The notes below the pieces were generated by a model that saw only the letters and a list, made by a program, of their open reading frames with translations, was not told the origin of the DNA and made no database searches. A stretch of DNA of 64,000 bases from Ruminococcus sp. (lineage in GTDB: Bacteria; Bacillota; Clostridia; Oscillospirales; Ruminococcaceae), in assembly GCA_017462565.1 (NCBI GenBank), contig JAFTQW010000063.1, forward strand, positions 141,685 through 205,684. The letters run 5' to 3'. The number at the start of each line of letters is the position of its first letter. Position 1 is the first letter of the stretch. The position numbers and the translations under genes were made by a program. Positions 41,958 through 50,322 of this stretch are shown here, one piece after another.

Positions 41958-42801
41958 TCCTGACATACAGAGGAAAGCTCTAAGCCTGATTATGGGCTTT
42001 ATTATTGAGTTTTCAGGAACACCAGCAGAACCAGAAGTGCAGGAGCTTTCGGTCAATGACCTGAATGTATCGACTATTTCTGTTTCCTGTCTGAAAGTAT
42101 CATGGGATTCTGAGCCTGACCGTGACTATTCTGTGAGCTGCACGGCTCACGATGATAACTATGCTTTCAGCGATAATATGTACTTTGAGTTCAAAGGCAA
42201 TGACCTCTGCTACATAACAGGTCTGCGTGAGAATACTGAGTACACGGTGACGGTCGAACCTATACTTTCTAAGGAAGAAAAAGACGGATATTCCGTAAAA
42301 TCTTCATCTGCTGACGGCAAGACCGAAACGGTTGAGGTCATATATGATTTTCCGTATGAGGACGGCTGGACAAACTGCTTTGCAGGCGAAAGAGCTTCGG
42401 GACTGACGGCTATGCCCAGCTCAGGAGCGATATACGGCTCTAAGGTCGATACCATAACAGGTACCGGAATACGCCGTGATGAGTACGGCGATTTCTGCTG
42501 TGCTATGGGCGTATGGTACGGATACTGCGGAGATCGTTTCCTGATTGAGCTTGAAAACGGTACGCAGTTTACTACAAAGATATGCGACAGCAAGGGTTAT
42601 GCCGATGATGGTGAGGGTAAATATCACAACTTCGGCGGCAGCGGAAAGTGTATCGTTGAGTTTATCTATGACGATTATAACTTACCGTCCTGCGTGGCAT
42701 TCTCAGGCTCTTGGGGCTATTACAACTGGAACGGTCTTGACCTCGGAGCGAATATCAAATCAATCAAGAAAATCAACTACGGTGAACCCGTAGAATACTG
42801 A
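41944..42801 (+). CDS. Fibronectin type III domain protein
   Basis: The product (285 aa) starts with a weakly hydrophobic segment (ALSLIMGFIIEFSG). A fibronectin III-like domain follows (about residues 35-130: VSCLKVSWDSEPDRDYSVS ... LRENTEYTVTVEP). The C-terminal beta-barrel-like domain contains CCAMGVWYGYCGDRFLIEL and resembles small 3D/RlpA-like folds, though no catalytic residue is evident. It may act in the wall or in contact with other cells. ATG at 41,944 overlaps the previous stop; ATG at 41,950 is better spaced from AAGGAG and is an alternative. Confidence 0.65.
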   Translation: MTMFDPDIQRKALSLIMGFIIEFSGTPAEPEVQELSVNDLNVSTISVSCLKVSWDSEPDRDYSVSCTAHDDNYAFSDNMYFEFKGNDLCYITGLRENTEYTVTVEPILSKEEKDGYSVKSSSADGKTETVEVIYDFPYEDGWTNCFAGERASGLTAMPSSGAIYGSKVDTITGTGIRRDEYGDFCCAMGVWYGYCGDRFLIELENGTQFTTKICDSKGYADDGEGKYHNFGGSGKCIVEFIYDDYNLPSCVAFSGSWGYYNWNGLDLGANIKSIKKINYGEPVEY

Positions 42802-42821
42802 AAAATGTGGAGGTTTCTATT

Positions 42822-43349
42822 ATGAACGTAAAGAAGATCATCAAGGGAATTGTCGGACTCGGTGCTATGGCAGGTGTTGCCTACGCTGCATATAAACTCG
42901 GTGAAAGCAAAGGCAAGATCAACGAGCGTTTCCGTGAGAAGTACGGCGATGACGGGGACGATATTGAGCTTGACGATGATGAGGACGAGTTCAGGTTCTA
43001 TGATAATATGATCGAGCCTGACGATGAGTGCCTTGCGCCTAAGAAGGATAATAAGCCTTCTTTCTCTGTAAGCATACATAACTTTGCTCCGCTTGATTCC
43101 GTTAAGGTTGACGGCATTTCGGAGAAAGATATGGATATACTTATCTATCATATCTCGCATGACAAATATACCTCGAACAAGCAGATTCGTGAGTGGCTTG
43201 AGGTAGACAAGGATACCGCAGCAAAGGTTATCTCTGCTCTCAGAAAGGCAGGATATATCGGTGAGGAGTATTCCAACTATATAATTCCGGTCAACATCAC
43301 AACTGAGGTGTATTTTCGACTCAGGTCGTACAACAATTCTAAAAAGTAA
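42822..43349 (+). CDS. Membrane-anchored protein with C-terminal winged helix
   Basis: The product (175 aa) has a short hydrophobic N-terminus (IIKGIVGLGAMAGVAYAAY, about residues 6-24). An acidic linker follows, then a C-terminal helix-turn-helix (about 110-165: SNKQIREWLEVDKDTAAKVI). The end of its linker (EDEFRFYDNM) resembles the end of the DUF4366 protein (DDMRFYDNQDDEE), so both may use the same contact. The function is not known. GGAGG precedes ATG at 42,822. It closes the first plus-strand block; a hairpin follows. Confidence 0.65.
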   Translation: MNVKKIIKGIVGLGAMAGVAYAAYKLGESKGKINERFREKYGDDGDDIELDDDEDEFRFYDNMIEPDDECLAPKKDNKPSFSVSIHNFAPLDSVKVDGISEKDMDILIYHISHDKYTSNKQIREWLEVDKDTAAKVISALRKAGYIGEEYSNYIIPVNITTEVYFRLRSYNNSKK

Positions 43350-43383
43350 AAGCACACTCCCACATATCAGGAAATGTGCTTTG
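43350..43383 (+). terminator. Hairpin at the end of the first element operon
   Basis: AAAGCACA / TGTGCTTT, an 8-bp stem right after the stop codon. There is no T run, so it may act as a stabiliser rather than a terminator. Confidence 0.5.
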
Positions 43384-43397
43384 ATAATCAGATGCTT

Positions 43398-43459
43398 TTC
43401 TCCTATTTTTTCTCCTACAAAAAAGGTTTCTCCTATTATGATATGAAATGTAGGAGAAA
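43398..43459. repeat. TCTCCTA repeat cluster
   Basis: Three direct copies of TCTCCTA (43,399; 43,411; 43,429) and one inverted copy (TAGGAGA, 43,451). The last two form a 9-bp stem, TTTCTCCTA / TAGGAGAAA. The meaning is unknown; protein binding or a small RNA hairpin are possible. Confidence 0.5.
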
Positions 43460-43471
43460 GGTGTTTGCTGT

Positions 43472-43512
43472 CTGTTTCCCGAACTTGTAAATTTATTGAT
43501 TTTGGGAAACAG
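43472..43512. repeat. Palindromic flank of the ATPase cassette, left copy
   Basis: CTGTTTCCC (43,472-43,480) and GGGAAACAG (43,504-43,512). The interior GAA...GATTTTG recurs in the copy at 44,877-44,915 on the other side of the ATPase gene. Confidence 0.55.
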
Positions 43513-43518
43513 AACGTG

Positions 43519-44712
43519 TTATGTGTTTGTGAGCCAGTCCGAAAAGTCGATGATCTTTATGCCTTCATACTGATAGGCATCGTGGCGTGTCCTTGCGATC
43601 AGCATCTTGGGATAAGCATCCTTAATGGACAGCAGCGGTGATACCTCACGCTGAAAAGTTTTTTCATCGGTGATACTATCCGAAACCTGAATATACAGCT
43701 TCTCATCACGCTTGATCGCTACAAAGTCAACCTCTTTCTTGTAAAGGACACCGACATAAACCTCATAGCCACGGCGAAGCAGTTCAATAGCTACAATATT
43801 TTCAAGCACTCTGCCGTAGTCCATATTCTTCGTTCCGAGCTTTGCATAGCGGAAGGAATGATCGCTGAGGTAGTATTTCTCATTTGTCGAGAGATATTTC
43901 TTTCCCTTGATGTCATATCGGCGTACTTTATAAAATGCAAAGGCATTGCAGAGATACTGCATATATGAGCTGACAGTCTTATGGTTGATCTTGTCCTTAT
44001 GGCTGTTAAAAGTATCAGCAATGGATCTGGCAGATGTGAGGTTCGAGATATTATCCATGAGAAAGTCAGCAAGTCTGTCCATAAGAATCGTATTGCGAAT
44101 TTTATACTTTTTGCGAATATCCCTGATGATCAGAGTATTAAAGACTTCTGCAATATAGTCATATTTCGCTTGGGCGTCCTTATACACATAAGAGCCAGCC
44201 ATACCGCCTTCGCAGACATATTTATCAAAGGCAGTGTAGAGGTCAGTATATGCAAAGTATTTTACATATTCAGCAAAGGAAAACGGATAGACCTTGATCT
44301 CGAAAGTTCTTCCTGTGAACAGTGTTGCAAGATCGGAGCTTAACAGAAACGCATTAGAGCCTGTGATATAAATATCGAATTTTTCTGATGCGTGTAAGCC
44401 ATTTATTGCCTTTTCAAAATTATTGCACATCTGTATTTCATCTATCAGAACGAAATTATCAGCGCCTTCCTTGTAGGCTGCGTTGATATAGTCATACAAC
44501 GGTCTATATTCTGTCAGATCATCAAAATCGGGCAAATTGAAGTTGATGTGTATGATATTGGCAGTCTCGATGTTAGCACTCACATGGCTTTTGAATGCTT
44601 CCAGCAGTTTGGACTTACCGCTTCGGCGGACACCTGTTATGACCTTTATATCAGGAGTACCGATCACATTTATCACTTTTTCGAGATAGTCTTTTCGTTC
44701 AATCAGTTTCAT
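43519..44712 (-). CDS. AAA-family ATPase with DUF4143 domain
   Basis: The product (397 aa) starts with an ATPase domain: Walker A TGVRRSGKSKLLEAF (about residues 25-40), Walker B NFVLIDEIQ (about 91-99), then YITGSNAFLLS as sensor I. A DUF4143 region with winged-helix features follows, and a restriction-endonuclease-like tail (KEVDFVAIKRDEKLYIQVS) near residues 330-350. Proteins of this type are widespread as solitary genes with unclear roles; some relate to defence or toxin modules. It is the only minus-strand gene inside the element and is flanked by two matching palindromes, so it looks like inserted cargo. AAAGGAG precedes ATG. Confidence 0.9.
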   Translation of the reverse strand: MKLIERKDYLEKVINVIGTPDIKVITGVRRSGKSKLLEAFKSHVSANIETANIIHINFNLPDFDDLTEYRPLYDYINAAYKEGADNFVLIDEIQMCNNFEKAINGLHASEKFDIYITGSNAFLLSSDLATLFTGRTFEIKVYPFSFAEYVKYFAYTDLYTAFDKYVCEGGMAGSYVYKDAQAKYDYIAEVFNTLIIRDIRKKYKIRNTILMDRLADFLMDNISNLTSARSIADTFNSHKDKINHKTVSSYMQYLCNAFAFYKVRRYDIKGKKYLSTNEKYYLSDHSFRYAKLGTKNMDYGRVLENIVAIELLRRGYEVYVGVLYKKEVDFVAIKRDEKLYIQVSDSITDEKTFQREVSPLLSIKDAYPKMLIARTRHDAYQYEGIKIIDFSDWLTNT

Positions 44713-44750
44713 AAGAACTCACGCTCCTTTAACCTTATTATACCATGAAG

Positions 44751-44852
44751 CAAAAATGCTTGCTTGCAAGGGCATTTTTGCGAAGCCGTCAATAAGCACA
44801 GCGGACGAAAGTCCGCAAAGGGGCGCAAGCCCCTCGCCTTGCGTCAGCAAGG
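44751..44852 (+). ncRNA. Four stacked hairpins between the ATPase and topB genes
   Basis: Stem pairs in order: CAAAAATGC/GCATTTTTG (44,751-44,780); GCGGAC-GAAA-GTCCGC (44,801-44,816); AGGGGC-GCAA-GCCCCT (44,819-44,834); CCTTGC-GTCA-GCAAGG (44,837-44,852). The last three are 6-bp stems with 4-base loops, two of them GNRA on the plus strand, spaced by two bases. TTATTATACCA occurs on both sides. A structured RNA is a reasonable inference; no known family is recognised. Confidence 0.4.
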
Positions 44853-44876
44853 TGTATGTGTTTATTATACCACATC

Positions 44877-44915
44877 TATTTCCCGAAATCAAGTGATTTT
44901 CGATTTTGGGAAATA
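44877..44915. repeat. Palindromic flank of the ATPase cassette, right copy
   Basis: TATTTCCC (44,877-44,884) and GGGAAATA (44,908-44,915) around an AT-rich centre. It matches the left copy in arms and interior. It lies just ahead of the topB ribosome site, so it may also be a regulator site. Confidence 0.55.
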
Positions 44916-44936
44916 AAAATGAAAGGAAGTCGATAT

Positions 44937-46985
44937 ATGGCAATTCTAATCGTGGGCGAAAAGCCCAGTGTAAGCCGTGCAATCAGTTCCGTAGTAGGTG
45001 CGGACGCTACAAAGAAAGGTTACACCGAAGGCAACGGATATATTGTATCGTGGTGTGTCGGTCATTTGGTAGGCTTGAAGTTTCCGAATGACTACGGCAA
45101 CGGCTGGAATCAGAAATGGAGCTTTTCTCAGCTTCCTATGATTCCCGACAACTGGCTGTTTCAGATTACGGACAGCACAAAGGCTCAGTACAATCTTCTG
45201 AAAAACCTTATGAATAAGGACGAGGTAACAGAGATCATCTGTGCGACCGATGCGGACAGAGAGGGAGAATGTATCTTCCGCTATGTGTATAACATGGCTC
45301 GGTGCCGCAAGCCTGTGAAGCGTTTATGGGTTTCTTCTCTTGAGGAATCCGCTATCCGCAAGGCACTTTCTAATATGAAGCCTATGTCCGCATACGATAA
45401 CCTGTTCAATGCAGGCTATGCCCGTGCAAGAGCAGACTGGCTTGTGGGTATGAACGGCTCTCGGCTGTTTTCCGTTCGATATGGCGGTAAGCTCAATATC
45501 GGCAGAGTGCAGACACCTACTCTTGCAATGATCGTTCAGCGTGATGCGGAGGTAAACGGCTTTGTAAAGCAGAAGTATTTTACAGCTGACCTCAACTGCG
45601 GTGCTTTTACGTTATCATCTGCAAGGATTGATGATGAGAAGTCTGCCGATGCGCTTGTATCTGCCTGTGACGGCAGTACGGTCACTATCAGCTCTGTCAA
45701 GCGTGAGGTCAAGACCGATAAAGCACCAAAGCTCTACGATCTGACAACCTTACAGCGTGAAGCAAACAAGGCTTTTGGCTACACGGCGCAGCAGACACTT
45801 GACTATACTCAGTCACTTTATGAGGGTAAGCTCGTCACTTATCCCCGCACCGACAGCCAGTATCTCAGCGATGATATGGCTCAGACAGCTCTTGAAGTGA
45901 CGAAGCTCTGTGACAGCTATTTCGGGTTTGGTATTGCCCATACGCCTGACATACAGAAGGTTATCAATAACAGCAAAGTATCAGGGCATCATGCAATTAT
46001 CCCCACAAGCGGTATCGCCACGGCTGATCTTTCTTCTCTGCCGACAGGTGAAAAGAATATCCTTACCCTGATCGCCACTAAGCTGATCTGTGCAACGGCT
46101 CCGGCTCATAAGTACGATGCTGTCAAGTTGACGGGTATCTGCAACGGCACGGAGTTTACGGCAACAGGCAGAACCGTCCTTGATATGGGGTGGAAAGCCT
46201 TTGTAAAGCAGTCTGACAAGAAAAATGAGGATAAGGCTCTGCCTGCGGTTTCTGAGGGGCAGACCTTTACGGCGCAGGCAAGTAAGGGCGAACACTTCAC
46301 AAGTCCTCCGAAGCCCTACACTGAAGATACTCTCCTATCCGCTATGGAACGTGCAGGCAACGAGGACTATGACGAGTACCGTCTTAGTGCTGACGCACAC
46401 GACATAGAGAAAAAGGGACTCGGTACTCCTGCGACACGGGCCGCAACCATTGAATCACTTGTGAAAAACGGCTATGTTGAGCGTGACGGCAAACAACTCA
46501 GGGCAACAGACAAGGGAAAGGAGCTTGTGGCGGTCGTTCCAGATGAAGTGAAATCAGCAAAGCTGACGGCTGAATGGGAATCAAAGCTACAGCAGATCGA
46601 ACACGGCGAGCTGCCCGAAGCTGTGTTTATGTCCGGTATTCAGCAGTTTATCGCTGATATGTGCAGAAAATACGGCTCTGTCGATAAGTCCGTTTCTCTT
46701 TCAGATGATTCTCATGAACCTGTGGGCAAATGCCCGAAGTGCGGTGCAGATGTGGTCAAGGGCAAATACGGCTGGTACTGCAAGGGTAAGTGCGGTATGA
46801 ATATCGCAAAGGTGTACGGCGTGGAGCTATCCGATGCCCAGGTCAAGGGACTGCTTGACGGCAAGTCCACAAGCTACACATCTAAGGGCAAAAAGACGAT
46901 CGTCCGCCCTGAGATCGTGGAGAATCCGTACAATGGCAAGATGTACTATCAGTGGAAAACAGAAAGGGGTAGCAAGAATGGATAA
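44937..46985 (+). CDS. topB: DNA topoisomerase III
   Basis: The product (682 aa) is a type IA topoisomerase that decatenates single-stranded DNA, probably during element transfer or replication. The Toprim domain opens LIVGEKPSVSRAI (E7) and has ATDADREGE at about 103-111. The catalytic tyrosine is near residue 302 in TYPRTDSQYLS. A zinc-ribbon end (CPKCGADVVKGKYGWYCKGK, about 598-617) completes it. The frame is open 27 codons upstream, but GAAAGGAAG is placed for ATG at 44,937. The next gene overlaps its end by 8 bases. Confidence 0.93.
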   Translation: MAILIVGEKPSVSRAISSVVGADATKKGYTEGNGYIVSWCVGHLVGLKFPNDYGNGWNQKWSFSQLPMIPDNWLFQITDSTKAQYNLLKNLMNKDEVTEIICATDADREGECIFRYVYNMARCRKPVKRLWVSSLEESAIRKALSNMKPMSAYDNLFNAGYARARADWLVGMNGSRLFSVRYGGKLNIGRVQTPTLAMIVQRDAEVNGFVKQKYFTADLNCGAFTLSSARIDDEKSADALVSACDGSTVTISSVKREVKTDKAPKLYDLTTLQREANKAFGYTAQQTLDYTQSLYEGKLVTYPRTDSQYLSDDMAQTALEVTKLCDSYFGFGIAHTPDIQKVINNSKVSGHHAIIPTSGIATADLSSLPTGEKNILTLIATKLICATAPAHKYDAVKLTGICNGTEFTATGRTVLDMGWKAFVKQSDKKNEDKALPAVSEGQTFTAQASKGEHFTSPPKPYTEDTLLSAMERAGNEDYDEYRLSADAHDIEKKGLGTPATRAATIESLVKNGYVERDGKQLRATDKGKELVAVVPDEVKSAKLTAEWESKLQQIEHGELPEAVFMSGIQQFIADMCRKYGSVDKSVSLSDDSHEPVGKCPKCGADVVKGKYGWYCKGKCGMNIAKVYGVELSDAQVKGLLDGKSTSYTSKGKKTIVRPEIVENPYNGKMYYQWKTERGSKNG

Positions 46986-47490
46986 CAAACTGCTTGCGGA
47001 AGCTGCAAAGATCCTCGGTGTTTCCGAGGACAGCATTTCCGCTATGGACGATGAGATCAAAAACAGCATGACAGCGGTTTTTGAACAGGTCACCGTCAAG
47101 AACGATGAGGACAAAAAGGCTGTCTTTGAAGCCCTCGATAACCTGTGGCAGAAAGGCTCTATCTACATTGAGCTTGCAGAAGTCGCAAAGTCCACGGGTA
47201 TCACCACCGAAACGCTCCGCAGCCTTGACTATGAGACTCAGCAGACTATCGTCTATGAGTTCATGATGGACAGCTCGCAGACCGCACGATTCTATGACCT
47301 TGTGAACAAGGCACTTGCGGTCGCAGACCTCCCGAATGTGTCGAAGCTCATCGGCACTCCCGTTCGTGAGCTGAGGTCGCTCCCTCGCCGCATTCAGGAG
47401 AATGTATGCGGTGCGTATGCAATGGAGTACGATGCCGACAGCACCAACACCGACCTTATCGATACGATCAGGGAGATGATCGCTCCGTGA
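46978..47490 (+). CDS. Hypothetical helical element protein
   Basis: The product (170 aa) is soluble and predicted mostly helical, starting MDNKLLAEAAKILGVSEDSI. It has two similar-looking segments around 'S-x-D-x-E-T/I-x-x' turns (ISAMDDEIKNSM and LRSLDYETQQTI), perhaps an internal duplication. The family is not recognised. GAAAGGGG lies ahead of ATG at 46,978, within the end of topB, and its TGA overlaps the GTG start of the next gene, so the three are translationally linked. Confidence 0.7.
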   Translation: MDNKLLAEAAKILGVSEDSISAMDDEIKNSMTAVFEQVTVKNDEDKKAVFEALDNLWQKGSIYIELAEVAKSTGITTETLRSLDYETQQTIVYEFMMDSSQTARFYDLVNKALAVADLPNVSKLIGTPVRELRSLPRRIQENVCGAYAMEYDADSTNTDLIDTIREMIAP

Positions 47491-48182
47491 CAGATTTCCC
47501 GTATATCGGCGGTATCGAAGTCTCCGCTATCCAGAACCGTGAGTTTATCCGCATTGAAACGGACATGGCTCAGGAGATCGTTATTGCTCTCGATAAAAGC
47601 GGTATTCCTTTTTCAGCCCGATACGGTGAAACCGAAATGGTGCTGACCTATGACGGCAGTTTCCAGGAACAAGTTGAGGATATTATCGCAAAAGCTACGT
47701 CCGGCGAATACGAGGCATTGCTCCGTGAACTGCAAGTTTACGGAGAGCCTGACGGTTATTTTCGGCTATTGGGCGAAGTTGCTGAATTACTGAATACAAC
47801 GGTCGGTGCATTGCAGAACCGTCCCGATGAGATTCAGGTTGCACTCTGCAAGACCTATGTGGATTTTTGGCTTTGCGATACTCCCACGCTTCAGCGTGAG
47901 CTTGACCGTGTGATCTCCGTGAACGGCAGAACGGTGTCGGATATTCAGGAGTATGAGAAAATCAAGGAAAAAGCGAAAGCTCCTGCCGTCTCTGAACAGA
48001 GTGCAGCGGATACAGTTCCGACTTTGAATGAGCTGTTTGACGATTATTTTCGCCGTAACAGTCATTCGCATTTTTCAAGAGAAAAACATCAACACTTGGC
48101 TGAGATCGCCCGTCGCAGACAGCAGAGCGAACAGGAGCGTATCATTCAGACCGAAGAAAGAGAAAGGAAGTTCAGACCATGA
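47487..48182 (+). CDS. Hypothetical element protein with a repeated small domain
   Basis: The product (231 aa) begins with a 60-residue unit (FIRIETDMAQEIVIALDKSG, then IPFSARYGETEMVLTYDG). The same pattern of helix, 'G-(I/V)-x-(F/Y)-S-A' and strand recurs in the next two large proteins. A helical middle and a basic, glutamine-rich C-terminus follow. The start is GTG at 47,487, which overlaps the previous TGA; no ATG is better. Function is unknown, but sharing a domain with its neighbours suggests a joint complex or binding partner. Confidence 0.65.
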   Translation: MTDFPYIGGIEVSAIQNREFIRIETDMAQEIVIALDKSGIPFSARYGETEMVLTYDGSFQEQVEDIIAKATSGEYEALLRELQVYGEPDGYFRLLGEVAELLNTTVGALQNRPDEIQVALCKTYVDFWLCDTPTLQRELDRVISVNGRTVSDIQEYEKIKEKAKAPAVSEQSAADTVPTLNELFDDYFRRNSHSHFSREKHQHLAEIARRRQQSEQERIIQTEERERKFRP

Positions 48183-48262
48183 AGAAGATTATCATAATCG
48201 GAAGTGCCGTTGTTACAGCTGTGACCGCAGCGGTTATCATCATCGTGAAGCGCAGAAAGTGA
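48179..48262 (+). CDS. Very small membrane peptide (27 aa)
   Basis: ATG at 48,179 overlaps the previous TGA (ATGA) and follows AAAGGAAG. The 27 residues are MKK, one uninterrupted membrane helix (IIIIGSAVVTAVTAAVIIIV) and KRRK. The stop is 8 bases before the next start. Ribosome site, coupling and perfect membrane-peptide layout support a real gene; function is unknown. Confidence 0.65.
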   Translation: MKKIIIIGSAVVTAVTAAVIIIVKRRK

Positions 48263-48270
48263 GGTAGCCT

Positions 48271-50319
48271 ATGCCCGTACAGGATAATGACGATAAGAGA
48301 ACCGCCGACCAGCCTGCGGTCGATGCGGAAGGACTGAGGAAAAAGCAGGCTCAGTCTCAGGAACATCAGCAGGACGAGACCAGCGTTCAGAAGTCGGGAA
48401 AACTTCTTCCTCTCCTGAATGCTAAGGCGGAACATCATCAGAGCCGTATCGACTCTCTTGATGAAAAAATCGCCAATCAGACGGACAAGATCGACCGTAA
48501 CAAGGCAAATATCGAAGCCCTCAGTGCAAAGGCTGATAAGCTTGAAGATACCAACCGTATGCTGAAAGCCACTATCGGCAATCTGCCGGGTATCGGTGCA
48601 GTTATCGCCAATAACGAGAAGCGTATTCAGGCTATCCGTGAGGAAAAGATTCCTGAGCGACAGCAGAAGATCGACCAGGGGTGGAAAAAGATCGACAAAT
48701 TTACCGCAAAGCGTGACCGTATCGAACACAAGCTGAACCGTGTAGTTGCTCTCAATGACACGATCAAGAGCTTTTCTATCAGCTTTAACAAGGAACGCCG
48801 TGAAGCATTTGCAGATGCAATGACACAGCTGAACGGTGCAACAGTCGATTGCCTGAGCGATAAGAAAGCAACACTTGAAGCCAAAAAGCAGAAAATCCTT
48901 GATACCTACAACGATCCTGCCACAAGTGTTGTTGACAAGTATAAGCTCTCCGAACAGCTCAAAGATGTGAATGAGCGTATTTCAGAACTTGATGATAAGA
49001 TCATGAAGCTCGCCCGTCCTGAAACGCACTATGAGGAGCAGACCAACGATCAGCTCGATGCTTCTATGAAGCTGACCGGAGATAAGCTCGGTGAAATGGT
49101 GCAGAAAAGCACTGTGGATATGCCGACACTTGCTGAGACTGCTGTTCAGGCGGCTCAGGAGGTCGAAACGCTTGACCGTTCTAAGGTCGCTGAACTTGCA
49201 GATCAGCTTGGCATTCAGCCCCTTGCTAATGCGGAGATGCAGCTTGAAGATGATTACAACATGATATACGGTATCATCAACAACGGCTCTAAGGAGGACA
49301 TTGACAAGGCAAAGGCAGAGCTTGCCGAGGGTATCAAAAATATGGAGAGCCTTGCGGAGAATCCCTTTGTTCCGCAGGAAATGAGGGATAATGCCACAAC
49401 AGAGCTTGAAAAGATGCGGAAACAGCTTGAACTGCTTGACAGTGCCGATGAAGTCCTTGTAGAAAGCTGGCTCGATACAATGGTCGATAGAGGGGCTGCG
49501 GAGTACACGCAGGACGGCGGTTTCAAGGTGAACCCCGGTTATTACAAGGAATTGCCCCGAAATGACCGTCATGTGGAGACCATGACAGAGGTTCAGGCGG
49601 CAGAGGTCATGTCGGCTCTAATGTCGGCAGGAGTAAAGTTCTCCGCTGCTACTAAGTGCGAGGATAAGGTCGGCATTACCGTTTCCAAGCAGGACGTTCC
49701 TGTGCTGAATGATGTGATGTATGCTTCTATCAGAAAGATCGCACATACCGAAGCTGCAAAGGAGAACGCCGGTAAGGGTGAGAAAGGCAGGTATGAGACT
49801 GTCAATCCCGAATACTATGCTTCTCTTTCCAAAGAGCAGAGACACACCCGTGTTGAGCCGATTGATACCGCAAGGAAAATTGCAGGAGAACTGCAAAAAC
49901 AGAATACCCCTTATTCTGCGGTAGTACGCAAGAATGATACGGTAGCAATTACCGTTTCTAAGGAAAACGCTCAGGCATATAAGCAGATCGAGAGTGATGT
50001 CAAGGGTGAAAGAGCCGTTGAGCTTGTAAATTCTGAGCTTTTCAAGGCACTCCCGAAACAGGAGCGTTTCACTCGTCGTATGGACGAGGGGCAGGCTCGT
50101 AAGAAGTCGGCAGAGCTGACAGCTAAGGGCGTGGAGCATTCCGCTGTGTTCGGAGGTGAGAAATCTGCGGTCACGGTCGCAAAGAAGGATTCCCAAAGAG
50201 CTTTCTTTTCCCGTGGCAAAATGCATAGAGATGCCCAGCGTATCAGCGGTCGAGGTCAGCAGAACCCTCAGCAGAGACAGCAGACACCCAAAAAGAGAAA
50301 TAATCAGGGGTTGGAATAA
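48271..50319 (+). CDS. Large coiled-coil element protein with three repeated domains
   Basis: The product (682 aa) has a charged N-terminus, coiled coil at about residues 40-170 (DSLDEKIANQTDKIDRNKAN), a helical middle, and three C-terminal copies of a 60-residue unit. Their cores read AGVKFSAATKCEDKVGITVS, NTPYSAVVRKNDTVAITVS and GVEHSAVFGGEKSAVTVA. The tail is basic and glutamine-rich. The same unit occurs in the preceding protein and in the giant protein. A scaffold or substrate-presenting role is guessed only. GAGGTAG precedes ATG; the giant gene starts 3 bases after the stop. Confidence 0.75.
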   Translation: MPVQDNDDKRTADQPAVDAEGLRKKQAQSQEHQQDETSVQKSGKLLPLLNAKAEHHQSRIDSLDEKIANQTDKIDRNKANIEALSAKADKLEDTNRMLKATIGNLPGIGAVIANNEKRIQAIREEKIPERQQKIDQGWKKIDKFTAKRDRIEHKLNRVVALNDTIKSFSISFNKERREAFADAMTQLNGATVDCLSDKKATLEAKKQKILDTYNDPATSVVDKYKLSEQLKDVNERISELDDKIMKLARPETHYEEQTNDQLDASMKLTGDKLGEMVQKSTVDMPTLAETAVQAAQEVETLDRSKVAELADQLGIQPLANAEMQLEDDYNMIYGIINNGSKEDIDKAKAELAEGIKNMESLAENPFVPQEMRDNATTELEKMRKQLELLDSADEVLVESWLDTMVDRGAAEYTQDGGFKVNPGYYKELPRNDRHVETMTEVQAAEVMSALMSAGVKFSAATKCEDKVGITVSKQDVPVLNDVMYASIRKIAHTEAAKENAGKGEKGRYETVNPEYYASLSKEQRHTRVEPIDTARKIAGELQKQNTPYSAVVRKNDTVAITVSKENAQAYKQIESDVKGERAVELVNSELFKALPKQERFTRRMDEGQARKKSAELTAKGVEHSAVFGGEKSAVTVAKKDSQRAFFSRGKMHRDAQRISGRGQQNPQQRQQTPKKRNNQGLE

Positions 50320-50322
50320 CAG

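Noticed and set aside
46834-46977. 48-codon upstream extension of the helical protein after topB
   Set aside because: It lies in another frame of topB's zinc-ribbon end; the ribosome site fits ATG at 46,978.
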